Shown: positions 1 to 5,460, counted from the first letter of the stretch. The stretch is DNA of 7,389 nt from UBA9845 sp051889975 (GCA_051889975.1 JBJFDJ010000031.1:1-7389); one strand, 5' to 3'. Numbers and translations are program-made. The notes: generated by a model not told the origin, from the letters alone.

Positions 1-66
1 AACCCACAAACCCTTGCGAGTACCGGATTTTGAGTCCGGCGCGTTTGCCAATTTCACCACTTCGGC
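1..66 (-). tRNA. tRNA-Leu (anticodon CAA), 3' end cut by the window edge
   Basis: Read on the minus strand, the gene begins GCCGAAG at position 66 and continues through a D-arm (TGGTGAAATTGGCA) and an anticodon stem CCGGA/TCCGG. The seven-base loop CTCAAAA places the anticodon CAA at 32-30, which decodes UUG leucine codons. A long variable arm (ACTC-GCAA-GGGT) follows, as expected for the class II tRNAs Leu and Ser. Then comes the start of the T-stem GTGGG and TT of the T-loop, where the window ends. The rest of the T-arm and the 3' acceptor strand lie outside the window. Identity is clear from the anticodon and the variable arm. Confidence 0.95.
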
Positions 67-79
67 ATTAAACAAAAGC

Positions 80-108
80 ATTATATCATAGTTTTTTTGT
101 GTTTGCAA
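80..108 (-). promoter_or_regulatory. Promoter of the tRNA-Leu gene
   Basis: On the minus strand, TTGCAA (108-103) and a perfect TATAAT (85-80) are separated by exactly 17 bases. Transcription would begin about 7 bases before the mature tRNA 5' end at 66, which suits a tRNA precursor with a short leader. The -35 box matches the sigma-A consensus at 4 of 6 bases and the -10 box at 6 of 6. Confidence 0.75.
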
Positions 109-480
109 GCATTTTTTTATTATTAACAACTATTTTTTTGTCACAAAATAAAATCATTCACTTTTTTTGAATTATCTACAAAACAGAACAAAATATTTGC
201 CTGTTTTTTTATTGCAAAATATGATAAGCAAATTAAAAAAAAGTTATTTTAAAAACAATTTTATTATTTATATATCAAGCAATCTTTAAATGTTAAAAAA
301 ATAATAAATATTTTATATCTCCAGCAATCTTTAAAGTTTAAAAACATCCACCAATATTTTAAAATTTTTTATTTTTTATATTGTTAAACAAATATTTAAA
401 TTTGTTTGTTCAACATTTAAGGCAGATGTTTTATATAGTTAAAAAACCTTAATTTGCAAGTTAATAATGTTAAAGTTATA
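109..480. other. AT-rich intergenic stretch without a supported gene
   Basis: About 370 bases of very AT-rich sequence between the tRNA promoter and the dyad upstream of the alpha-oxoamine synthase gene. No open frame here has both useful length and a ribosome binding site. It contains a two-copy 45-base-period repeat (272-344), a small inverted repeat AAACAAAT/ATTTGTTT at 386-393 and 400-407, and a weaker one, AACAT/ATGTT, around 412-430. No recognisable RNA gene was seen. Confidence 0.6.
272..344. repeat. Two-copy direct repeat, 45-base period
   Basis: The core AGCAATCTTTAAA occurs at 278-290 and again at 323-335. Flanks are also similar (ATATC before, a TTAAAAA-like run after), so each unit is about 28-30 bases. 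Only two recognisable copies are present and the unit is AT-rich. It may be a decayed tandem duplication in the intergenic region rather than a functional array. Confidence 0.6.
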
Positions 481-497
481 TGCAAATGTCGTTTGCA
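481..497. promoter_or_regulatory. Interrupted palindrome upstream of the synthase promoter (possible operator)
   Basis: TGCAAA (481-486) and TTTGCA (492-497) form a perfect 6-base dyad around TGTCG. It is flanked by a near-symmetric ATA/ATAT. It ends 21 bases before the -35 box of the downstream promoter, a position typical for an activator or repressor site. Function is inferred from position and symmetry only. TTGCAA-like words are common in this AT-rich DNA, so chance is possible. Confidence 0.35.
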
Positions 498-518
498 ATA
501 TCAACAATAACAATTAAG

Positions 519-547
519 TTGACAAAAATTAACAAATATTGTATATT
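519..547 (+). promoter_or_regulatory. Sigma-A promoter of the alpha-oxoamine synthase gene
   Basis: A perfect -35 box TTGACA (519-524), a 17-base spacer and TATATT (542-547, 5 of 6 matches to the consensus). The predicted start near 554 would give a leader of about 29 bases carrying the ribosome binding site AGGAGA at 573-578. Confidence 0.8.
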
Positions 548-582
548 ATTTAAGTTTTATACTTTTAAAACTAGGAGATTTT

Positions 583-1764
583 ATGGATTTATTTGAAAAA
601 ACACAGCAAAAACAAATTTATGATATTGTTAAAGAAAAGGGAGTTTATCCTTACTTTCACCAATTAAACTCTGGTCAAGATACAGTTGTTGACATGGAAG
701 GCAAAGAAACAATTATGATTGGCTCTAACAACTATCTTGGCTTAACATCAAACAAAAATGTTATTCAAGCAGGTGTTGATGCAATCAAAAAATACGGAAC
801 AGGTTGCAGTGGCAGTAGATTTTTAAACGGCACACTGGATATTCATGTCAAACTTGAAGAAGAACTTGCCGAATTTTTACATAAAGAAGCATGCCTTACA
901 TTTTCAACAGGATTTCAATCAAACCTTGGCATAATCAGTGCAATTTGTGGCAGAAACGATGTTGTGCTTTGTGACAAGGAAAATCATGCAAGCATTTATG
1001 ATGCAATCAAATTAAGTTATGCAAAAATGATTAGATACGAGCATGGCGACATGCAAGACTTAGAAGAAAAACTTAAAACTGTGCCAGCAGACAAGGGCAT
1101 TTTAATTGTTACTGACGGCGTTTTTAGTATGAGTGGTGAAATTGCAAAACTGCCAGAAATTGTTGCACTAAAACACAAATATGGTGCAAGAGTTATGGTG
1201 GATGATGCTCATGGCTTGGGCGTTTTGGGCGCTTGTGGTCGTGGAACAGCCGAGTATTTTGGGCTTGAAGATGAAGTTGACATCATTATGGGCACATTTA
1301 GCAAGTCACTTGCTTCTCTTGGTGGATACATGGCATCAAGCAAAAGAGTTGTTGAATATGTCAAACACACATCAAGACCATATATTTTTAGTGCAAGCAT
1401 AACTCCTTGCTCTGTTGCATGTGCAAGAGCATCATTAAAAGAGTTAAAAGAACGTCCAGAACTTGTTAAAAATCTCAATGACATTGCAAGTTATATGCGC
1501 ACAGGTTTAAAGAATTTGGGTGTTAAACTTATTGACAGCACAACACCAATCATTCCAATTTATGTCTATGATGACGAAAAAGCATTTGTTGCTTGTCGTA
1601 TGCTTTTAGACAGAGGTGTTTATGTTAACCCAGTTGTTTCTCCAGCAACACCAGTTGGTCAAGCATTGTTAAGAACATCTTACACAGCAACTCACACAAA
1701 GGAACAGATGGACAAAGCCATGAAGGCAATAAAAGAAGTTTTGGATATTTTGGATGTAAAATAA
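583..1764 (+). CDS. PLP-dependent alpha-oxoamine synthase, serine palmitoyltransferase-like
   Basis: This 393-residue protein is full length for the alpha-oxoamine synthases, which join an amino acid to an acyl-CoA with loss of CO2. Visible landmarks are the N-terminal GVYPYF (20-25), SNNYLGL (48-54), GSRFLNGT (77-84), the cofactor-stacking His in DKENHAS (His135), VDDAHG (Asp207 and His210 contact the pyridine ring), the Schiff-base lysine Lys241 in GTFSKS, and an Arg near 364 in LLRTSYTATHT, expected to hold the substrate carboxylate. The GTFSKSLASLGG form, YIFSAS and GVYVNPV match serine palmitoyltransferases of Bacteroides type better than glycine C-acetyltransferase (Kbl) or 8-amino-7-oxononanoate synthase (BioF), which usually have GTLGKA-like motifs. 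AGGAGA lies 4 bases before the ATG. No sphingolipid, biotin or threonine-catabolism gene is adjacent, so the substrate pair remains inferred; Kbl- or BioF-like activity cannot be excluded. Confidence 0.85.
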   Translation: MDLFEKTQQKQIYDIVKEKGVYPYFHQLNSGQDTVVDMEGKETIMIGSNNYLGLTSNKNVIQAGVDAIKKYGTGCSGSRFLNGTLDIHVKLEEELAEFLHKEACLTFSTGFQSNLGIISAICGRNDVVLCDKENHASIYDAIKLSYAKMIRYEHGDMQDLEEKLKTVPADKGILIVTDGVFSMSGEIAKLPEIVALKHKYGARVMVDDAHGLGVLGACGRGTAEYFGLEDEVDIIMGTFSKSLASLGGYMASSKRVVEYVKHTSRPYIFSASITPCSVACARASLKELKERPELVKNLNDIASYMRTGLKNLGVKLIDSTTPIIPIYVYDDEKAFVACRMLLDRGVYVNPVVSPATPVGQALLRTSYTATHTKEQMDKAMKAIKEVLDILDVK

Positions 1765-1792
1765 ATTTATTTAAAAACTTCATCACAATTTG

Positions 1793-1822
1793 TTTTATAT
1801 GAGTTTGTTTGCTCACATAAAA
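1793..1822. other. Hairpin downstream of the synthase gene
   Basis: TTTTATATGAG (1793-1803) and CTCACATAAAA (1812-1822) form an 11-position stem with one A/C mismatch around an 8-base loop. The stem lies 28 bases after the stop codon. It is followed by A rather than T residues on the plus strand, so it is not a classic intrinsic terminator. It could protect the mRNA 3' end or be a weak terminator. Confidence 0.4.
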
Positions 1823-1864
1823 AAGATTTTATTTAAACAAATTTTAGCAATCATTTTATTTTGC

Positions 1865-1937
1865 AAAAACACATCAAAAAACGTGGCGCACCAAAAATTT
1901 TGACGATGCACATTAAACTTGACTGATGTGTTTTTTT
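1865..1937 (+). terminator. T-tailed structure with two alternative 5' arms
   Basis: TGATGTG (1924-1930), followed by seven Ts, can pair locally with CACATTA (1909-1915, one G-U pair, 8-base loop). It can also pair over a longer distance with AAAAACACATCA (1865-1876), which is fully complementary to 1924-1935 over 12 bases. Either pairing gives a stem ending in a T run, so this is probably the real terminator of the synthase transcript, or of a leader reading toward the ABC gene. The enclosed 47 bases include the comparatively GC-rich GTGGCGCACC. Confidence 0.55.
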
Positions 1938-2024
1938 GTTGCTTTTTTAAAATTATTTTATTTATAAAATCAAATGTTTGCAAAAATAATTAATTTATAG
2001 TAAAATTTTAATGGAGTAATTTTT

Positions 2025-2672
2025 ATGATAGAGATTAAAAACTTGTATTTGTCATTTACAAAAGAATATGATGCACTGCACAACATAAGTTTGTCGGTTA
2101 AAGATGGACAAAAAGTGGCGCTTGTTGGAGATGCCGACAGTGGCAAAACAATGCTGTTAAGAACGCTTGCTGGTTTGGAAAAATTTGAAAGTGGAGAAGT
2201 GCTGATTAAAAATTTCAACATAAAAAAAATAGATTTCAAGCAAGATGTGTCAATAGGTTTTGTGCCAAAAAGTTTTATTTTGCTAGACAAAAAAACAGTT
2301 AAAGAAAACTTGGAATATGTTTTAAAAATTAGAAATATGGACATGGCAACAATCAACTTAAAAGTTTTAACTGCACTTAAATATTTTGGCATTGAAGCCT
2401 TGCAAAATTTAAAAGTTAAAGATTTGTCTAATTATCAAAAAACTTTGTTGCAACTTGCACGAGTTAGCATGCGAAAAGTTGACTTATTTTTGATTGACGA
2501 CATCTTTGAGGGCTTGACCGAAAGTGAAGGCAAAAATATTATGGCAAAAGTTAAAGTTTTGTTAGAAGAAAATGCAAATAGCACTTTTGTTTTTGCTTTT
2601 AGAGATATATCACATGCCCAAGAACTCAATCTTGATGTCATAAAACTAAAATATGGTTGCATTGTTGATTAA
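2025..2672 (+). CDS. Stand-alone, degenerate ABC-type ATPase domain protein
   Basis: This 215-residue protein has the fold signature of an ABC ATP-binding subunit but with altered key motifs. The Walker A is GDADSGKT (35-42), with Asp where the family's GxxGxGKT has its middle Gly. The Q-loop position carries Lys82 in IGFVPK. The signature is LSNYQ (134-138) instead of LSGGQ. The Walker B LFLID ends at Asp158 and is followed by Asp159 instead of the catalytic Glu. The H-switch His is replaced by Arg193 in FRDIS. The nucleotide-binding Lys41-Thr42 and Asp158 remain, so it may bind ATP while hydrolysing it poorly. Length is normal for a single nucleotide-binding domain, and no permease gene lies beside it. 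GGAG lies 8 bases before the ATG; a weak TTGCAA-17-TAAAAT promoter at 1978-2006 is possible. It could be a regulatory subunit of a transporter encoded elsewhere. Confidence 0.8.
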   Translation: MIEIKNLYLSFTKEYDALHNISLSVKDGQKVALVGDADSGKTMLLRTLAGLEKFESGEVLIKNFNIKKIDFKQDVSIGFVPKSFILLDKKTVKENLEYVLKIRNMDMATINLKVLTALKYFGIEALQNLKVKDLSNYQKTLLQLARVSMRKVDLFLIDDIFEGLTESEGKNIMAKVKVLLEENANSTFVFAFRDISHAQELNLDVIKLKYGCIVD

Positions 2673-2692
2673 AGGCCAATGCGCCTTTTTTT
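2671..2692 (+). terminator. Intrinsic terminator of the ABC-type gene
   Basis: AAAGGC (2671-2676) and GCCTTT (2683-2688) form a stem with a six-base loop, followed by T residues through 2692. The stem begins within the TAA stop codon, so the transcription unit ends directly after the gene. This argues against cotranscription with the collagen-like gene. Confidence 0.8.
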
Positions 2693-2704
2693 GTTGCATA
2701 AAAT

Positions 2705-2738
2705 CAATTAAAATCTAATTGCAATTTAATTGTTTTTT
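2705..2738 (+). other. AT-only hairpin followed by a T run
   Basis: CAATTAAA (2705-2712) and TTTAATTG (2725-2732) are perfectly complementary, and TTTTTT follows at 2733-2738. The stem is nearly all A-T, so it would be unstable as a terminator. It may be a backup terminator or a dyad near the next promoter. Confidence 0.3.
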
Positions 2739-2766
2739 AACCTTATTTTATGCTTTTTCATAGTAT
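2739..2766 (+). promoter_or_regulatory. Candidate mother-cell sporulation promoter (sigma-K/sigma-E type)
   Basis: AAC at 2739-2741, a 17-base spacer and CATAGTAT at 2759-2766 fit the known Bacillus sigma-K pattern (mAC, about 16 bases, CATAnnnTA) except for the last base. The -10 also matches 6 of 8 positions of the sigma-E element CATACAHT. No good sigma-A pair is present. Transcription would begin around 2770-2773, after the upstream in-frame ATGs and before the ribosome binding site. This agrees with a spore-coat or exosporium role for the downstream gene. Confidence 0.45.
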
Positions 2767-2788
2767 GAAGCAAAGGGGGAAACAAACA

Positions 2789-3190
2789 ATGGCATGTTGT
2801 AATAATTTTGATGGTTGTTGTTGTGGCAGAACGCTGGTTCACAGTGTTCGTGTAACAGGGCCAACAGGCCCAACTGGTGCAACAGGTGCAACTGGTGCCA
2901 CGGGAATCACAGGAGCAACTGGCGCAACTGGTCCAACGGGAGCAACCGGTCCAACTGGAGCAACAGGTGCAACAGGAATAACTGGTGCAACTGGGCCAAC
3001 AGGAGCTACCGGTGCAACTGGTGCCACGGGAATCACAGGAGCAACTGGCGCATCTTTAACTTTAACAATTGGCACTGTTTCAACTGGTGCACCGGGTTCT
3101 ACTGCTGCAGCATCAATCACAGGCGTATCACCAAATTTTATTTTAAATTTAACAATTCCACAAGGGCCAACAGGGCCTGCAGGAACATAG
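2789..3190 (+). CDS. Short collagen-like (Gly-X-Thr) surface protein, BclA/exosporium type
   Basis: This 133-residue protein begins with a Cys-rich head (CC at 3-4, CCC at 10-12). It continues with 22 uninterrupted collagen triplets (24-89), mostly GAT, with GPT and GIT. A 44-residue tail contains GTVSTGAPGS, ITGVSPNFILNLTIPQG and a last GPTGPAGT. The tail is the type that recurs in clostridial collagen-like spore proteins; triplets with Thr in the third position are sites of O-glycosylation in Bacillus BclA. No signal peptide or membrane segment is seen. ATG 2789 was chosen because AGGGGG (2774-2779) lies 9 bases before it. In-frame ATGs at 2750 and 2765 have no ribosome binding site and precede the likely transcription start. 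The end right after GPAGT is abrupt for a family in which such tails are often followed by more collagen triplets, so it may be a short paralogue. A spore or cell surface filament is likely. Confidence 0.85.
   Translation: MACCNNFDGCCCGRTLVHSVRVTGPTGPTGATGATGATGITGATGATGPTGATGPTGATGATGITGATGPTGATGATGATGITGATGASLTLTIGTVSTGAPGSTAAASITGVSPNFILNLTIPQGPTGPAGT
2885..3052. repeat. Perfect 42-bp direct repeat inside the collagen-like gene
   Basis: Bases 2885-2926 are identical to 3011-3052, each encoding a 14-residue segment rich in GAT and GIT. The copies are 126 bases (42 codons) apart, so gain or loss of one period keeps the frame. The intervening DNA consists of related but diverged 9-base GGN-NCN-ACN units. 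The identity at synonymous positions points to a recent duplication or gene conversion rather than protein-level selection alone. Confidence 0.9.
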
Positions 3191-3246
3191 AGATCATACA
3201 TTTTAACAGTGACTTTTGTTTTTAGTTAATTTGCAATTTGCATAAT

Positions 3247-3282
3247 AAAAGAGTTGAGCAGAGATGTTTAAACTCTTTTTTT
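3247..3282 (+). terminator. Intrinsic terminator of the collagen-like gene
   Basis: AAAAGAGTT (3247-3255) pairs perfectly with AACTCTTTT (3271-3279) around a 15-base loop, and the T run continues to 3282. It lies 57 bases after the stop codon on the plus strand. Confidence 0.75.
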
Positions 3283-3377
3283 GTCTATATATATGTTAAA
3301 CGTGCATAACAAAAAAGTTTTTTAAATTGCTTACAATTTTTGTGTGAGGTCTATTATTGCCAATTAATAAAAGTTAT

Positions 3378-3417
3378 AAAAAAAGCCATTATGCCATATT
3401 GCACATAATGACTTTTT
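3378..3417 (-). terminator. Terminator of the 233-residue gene, symmetric enough to act both ways
   Basis: AAAAAG-C-CATTATG (3380-3393) pairs with CATAATG-A-CTTTTT (3404-3417) with one internal mismatch and a 10-base loop. Read on the minus strand it ends in a run of seven Ts (complement of 3378-3384) and lies about 50 bases after the minus-strand stop codon. It also has a T run in the plus direction, so it could stop read-through from the collagen-like gene. Confidence 0.75.
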
Positions 3418-3466
3418 ATTGATTTTGCTGGTTCAGTGACAAAACGACTCAATCTGGTTTATTACA

Positions 3467-4168
3467 TTATAGTTCCATAATATTTGTTTCTTCATCTTCA
3501 AAATCTTTTTTGAATTTTAACATTTGTTTTGCAAGATTTTTTGCTTGTTTTTCTGTCACTTTTTTAATGCAATGAGATTTTATTTTATCTTCAGCATTCA
3601 TAATGTATGTTAAAGCGTAATTTAGTGGAGCAGAAGGTGTTTCCACAAACTTCTTTTTGCTTGGCACAAAAAATTCTCTTTGACCAATCAAAAATAAAAC
3701 ATCTGGTGTGTTTAATAGATATTTATTTTCAATCCTGACAAGAGCGCTGGTCGATTTCATTTCAACATCGCCATTTTTGTAAGACAAGCCATTTTTATCA
3801 AATACAAAGTAAGAGTAATCGCCGTCATATCTGCAATATGCAATACTCATAAGTTTCAGCAATTTTTCTGCACTGTCTTCAGAAATTTTTCTTTTGGTTA
3901 CTGGGGCGTAGAGATTTCCACTTTCCCTTACGCTTAAACTAACCAAAAATTCTTTTATTTTTGGATTTTCATCATCTTTAAGATTTTCGCAGATTATGTT
4001 TAAAACATTTTTTTCCAATTCGACAGCACTGGTTAAAACTATCAAGTCTTGTTCTGTTGCTTTAACGTATTTGCCTTTTGTTGCTATAGATGCGCACCAA
4101 ACGCCCAAACTATCAATTTTGTAAACTTTGTTGTCACATGCCCAATATTTCCAAGCTTTATTTTCCAT
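3467..4168 (-). CDS. Hypothetical protein, 233 residues, family not recognised
   Basis: I do not recognise a family. The protein starts with an aromatic stretch (KAWKYWACDNKVYKIDSLGVW), followed by mixed charged and hydrophobic segments. A tyrosine-rich middle (YCRYDGDYSYFVF, about 111-123) precedes a hydrophobic stretch LLNTPDVLFLIG. A strongly basic Lys-rich helix-prone region (IKKVTEKQAKNLAKQMLKFKK) leads to an acidic end (DFEDEETNIMEL). It has no signal peptide and no membrane span of convincing length, so a soluble cytoplasmic protein is likely. The start is supported by GGAG (4179-4176) seven bases before the ATG and by a strong promoter just upstream. With its own promoter and terminator it forms a single-gene unit convergent with the collagen-like gene. 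Possibilities include a spore-associated or lineage-specific protein, but nothing in the sequence decides this. Confidence 0.8.
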   Translation of the reverse strand: MENKAWKYWACDNKVYKIDSLGVWCASIATKGKYVKATEQDLIVLTSAVELEKNVLNIICENLKDDENPKIKEFLVSLSVRESGNLYAPVTKRKISEDSAEKLLKLMSIAYCRYDGDYSYFVFDKNGLSYKNGDVEMKSTSALVRIENKYLLNTPDVLFLIGQREFFVPSKKKFVETPSAPLNYALTYIMNAEDKIKSHCIKKVTEKQAKNLAKQMLKFKKDFEDEETNIMEL

Positions 4169-4188
4169 GTTACATCTCCATTTTTTTT

Positions 4189-4218
4189 ATTATATCACAA
4201 AATATATGACAAAGTCAA
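4189..4218 (-). promoter_or_regulatory. Sigma-A promoter of the 233-residue gene
   Basis: On the minus strand, TTGACT (4218-4213, 5 of 6) and a perfect TATAAT (4194-4189) are separated by 18 bases. The predicted start near 4182 gives a very short leader that includes the GGAG ribosome binding site at 4179-4176. The good consensus match suggests vegetative expression. Confidence 0.75.
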
Positions 4219-4245
4219 TATATGCTTAAATTTATAATATCATAT

Positions 4246-4345
4246 NNNNNNNNNNNNNNNNNNNNNNNNNNNNNNNNNNNNNNNNNNNNNNNNNNNNNNN
4301 NNNNNNNNNNNNNNNNNNNNNNNNNNNNNNNNNNNNNNNNNNNNN
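4246..4345. other. Assembly gap (100 Ns)
   Basis: Exactly 100 consecutive Ns, the conventional placeholder for a scaffold gap of unknown size. The true distance between the 233-residue gene and the glycosyltransferase is unknown, and genes could be missing here. Open frames drawn across it, including one from 4222, have no support. Confidence 0.95.
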
Positions 4346-4392
4346 ATTTGCAAAATTTAACTACAAAACAAAATATTACATATATAATTAAT

Positions 4393-5460
4393 ATGAAAAC
4401 TTTAAGTTTATGTATGATTGTAAAAAATGAAGAAGAACTGCTTGCAAGATGTTTAAACAGCGTTAAAAATTTGGTGGATGAAATTGTAATTGTTGACTCT
4501 GGCTCTACGGACAAAACTTTGGAAATTGCAAAGAGTTTTGGAGCAAAAATTTTTTATAATAAATGGTGCAATGATTTTTCAAAGGCAAGAAATTATGCTT
4601 TTAGCAAGGCAACAAGTGACTATATTTTGTGGCTTGATGCAGACGATGTTATGCCAAAAACCACTTTGCAATATTTAGTTAAAAACAAAGAAAAGTTAAA
4701 TGCAGATTGTTATATGCTAAAATATGACATAGCGTTTTTTGACGGCAAACCAACCTTTTCGTATTATAGAGAAAGAATTTTAAAAAATTGCAAAAGTGCA
4801 ATTTGGCAGGGCAGGGTGCATGAGTGCATTGCACCTTTTGGAAAGGTTGAACACTTAAATTGTGCCATTGAGCACAGAAAAACCAAATATGTGCAAACTG
4901 ATAGAAATTTAAAAATTTACAAGCAGTTAAAAAAAGAGCGAGAACTCTTGCCACGAGAACAATACTATTATGCACGAGAACTCTATGACCACAAAAAATA
5001 CAAACAAGCAATTAAAGAATTTGAAAAGTTTGTTAGTTCAAAGCAGTGCTGGAAAGAAAATGTAATTGACGCATTATATTTAACCAGCGAGTGTTATTTT
5101 AAACTAGACAATTTTGACAAACAGATTTTAACCTTGCTAAGCACATTTAAGTATGACACGCCACGAGCAAACATCTGTTGCAAAATAGGTGACTATTTTT
5201 TAAATAAAAACAACCTAACAACTGCAAAATATTGGTATGTTTTGGCAACAAATTGTGAAGATGTAACAATTAAGGGTGGATTTGTTGAAAATATGTTTTA
5301 TAACTATTATCCATATTTGCAGTTGTGCGTTTGTTCATATAAATTAGGGAACATAATAGAAGCAAAAAATTATAACGATTTGGCTGAAAAATATTACCCA
5401 AATTCACCAATTGTTAAAAGCAACAAAGATTTCTTTAATAAATTAAATATAAACAATTAA
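4393..5460 (+). CDS. Family 2 glycosyltransferase with TPR-like C-terminal region
   Basis: This 355-residue protein likely transfers a sugar from a nucleotide-sugar donor. Its N-terminus SLCMIVKNEEELLARCL, followed by DEIVIVDSGSTDKT (29-42), NDFSKARNYA (60-69) and the DxD-type motif WLDADD (80-85), is the classic GT-A fold of family 2. After about residue 185 the sequence changes to helical repeats, for example YYYARELYDHKKYKQAIKEF and ALYLTSECYFKLDNF. These resemble the tetratricopeptide repeats seen in bacterial family 2 enzymes that glycosylate proteins or peptides. ATG 4393 was chosen because homologues begin with this SLCMIVKNEE motif. No ribosome binding site precedes it, and TATAAT lies at 4383-4388; the frame is open back into the gap, so a longer start cannot be excluded. 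No membrane segment is present. The acceptor is unknown; the nearby Thr-rich collagen-like protein is a speculative candidate. Confidence 0.85.
   Translation: MKTLSLCMIVKNEEELLARCLNSVKNLVDEIVIVDSGSTDKTLEIAKSFGAKIFYNKWCNDFSKARNYAFSKATSDYILWLDADDVMPKTTLQYLVKNKEKLNADCYMLKYDIAFFDGKPTFSYYRERILKNCKSAIWQGRVHECIAPFGKVEHLNCAIEHRKTKYVQTDRNLKIYKQLKKERELLPREQYYYARELYDHKKYKQAIKEFEKFVSSKQCWKENVIDALYLTSECYFKLDNFDKQILTLLSTFKYDTPRANICCKIGDYFLNKNNLTTAKYWYVLATNCEDVTIKGGFVENMFYNYYPYLQLCVCSYKLGNIIEAKNYNDLAEKYYPNSPIVKSNKDFFNKLNINN

Noticed and set aside
221..289. Small 22-residue frame in the long intergenic region
   Set aside because: No ribosome binding site, and Lys/Asn/Ile composition expected from AT-rich DNA.
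272..344. CRISPR-like repeat-spacer unit
   Set aside because: Only two imperfect, AT-rich copies with a 45-base period; no further units and no cas gene.
1970..2392. Minus-strand open frame of 140 residues opposite the ABC-type gene
   Set aside because: Antisense to a gene with recognisable ABC motifs; no promoter or ribosome binding site of its own.
2839..3201. Minus-strand open frame of 120 residues rich in Pro-Val-Ala repeats
   Set aside because: It is the mirror of the collagen repeats on the opposite strand; it has no ribosome binding site and the plus-strand protein is a clear family member.
2815..3225. Plus-strand open frame rich in Asn, Trp and Arg overlapping the collagen-like gene
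   Set aside because: A frame-shifted reading of the same repeat DNA, giving an implausible composition.
3188..3225. Frameshift or premature stop truncating the collagen-like gene
   Set aside because: No collagen-type triplets continue in any frame after the TAG and a terminator follows shortly, so a naturally short gene is simpler.
4222..4392. Extending the glycosyltransferase upstream through the Ns to 4222
   Set aside because: The frame through Ns is meaningless, and the family N-terminus begins at the ATG at 4393.
4679..5011. Minus-strand open frame of 110 residues inside the glycosyltransferase gene
   Set aside because: Antisense shadow of a well-supported coding region with no start signals.
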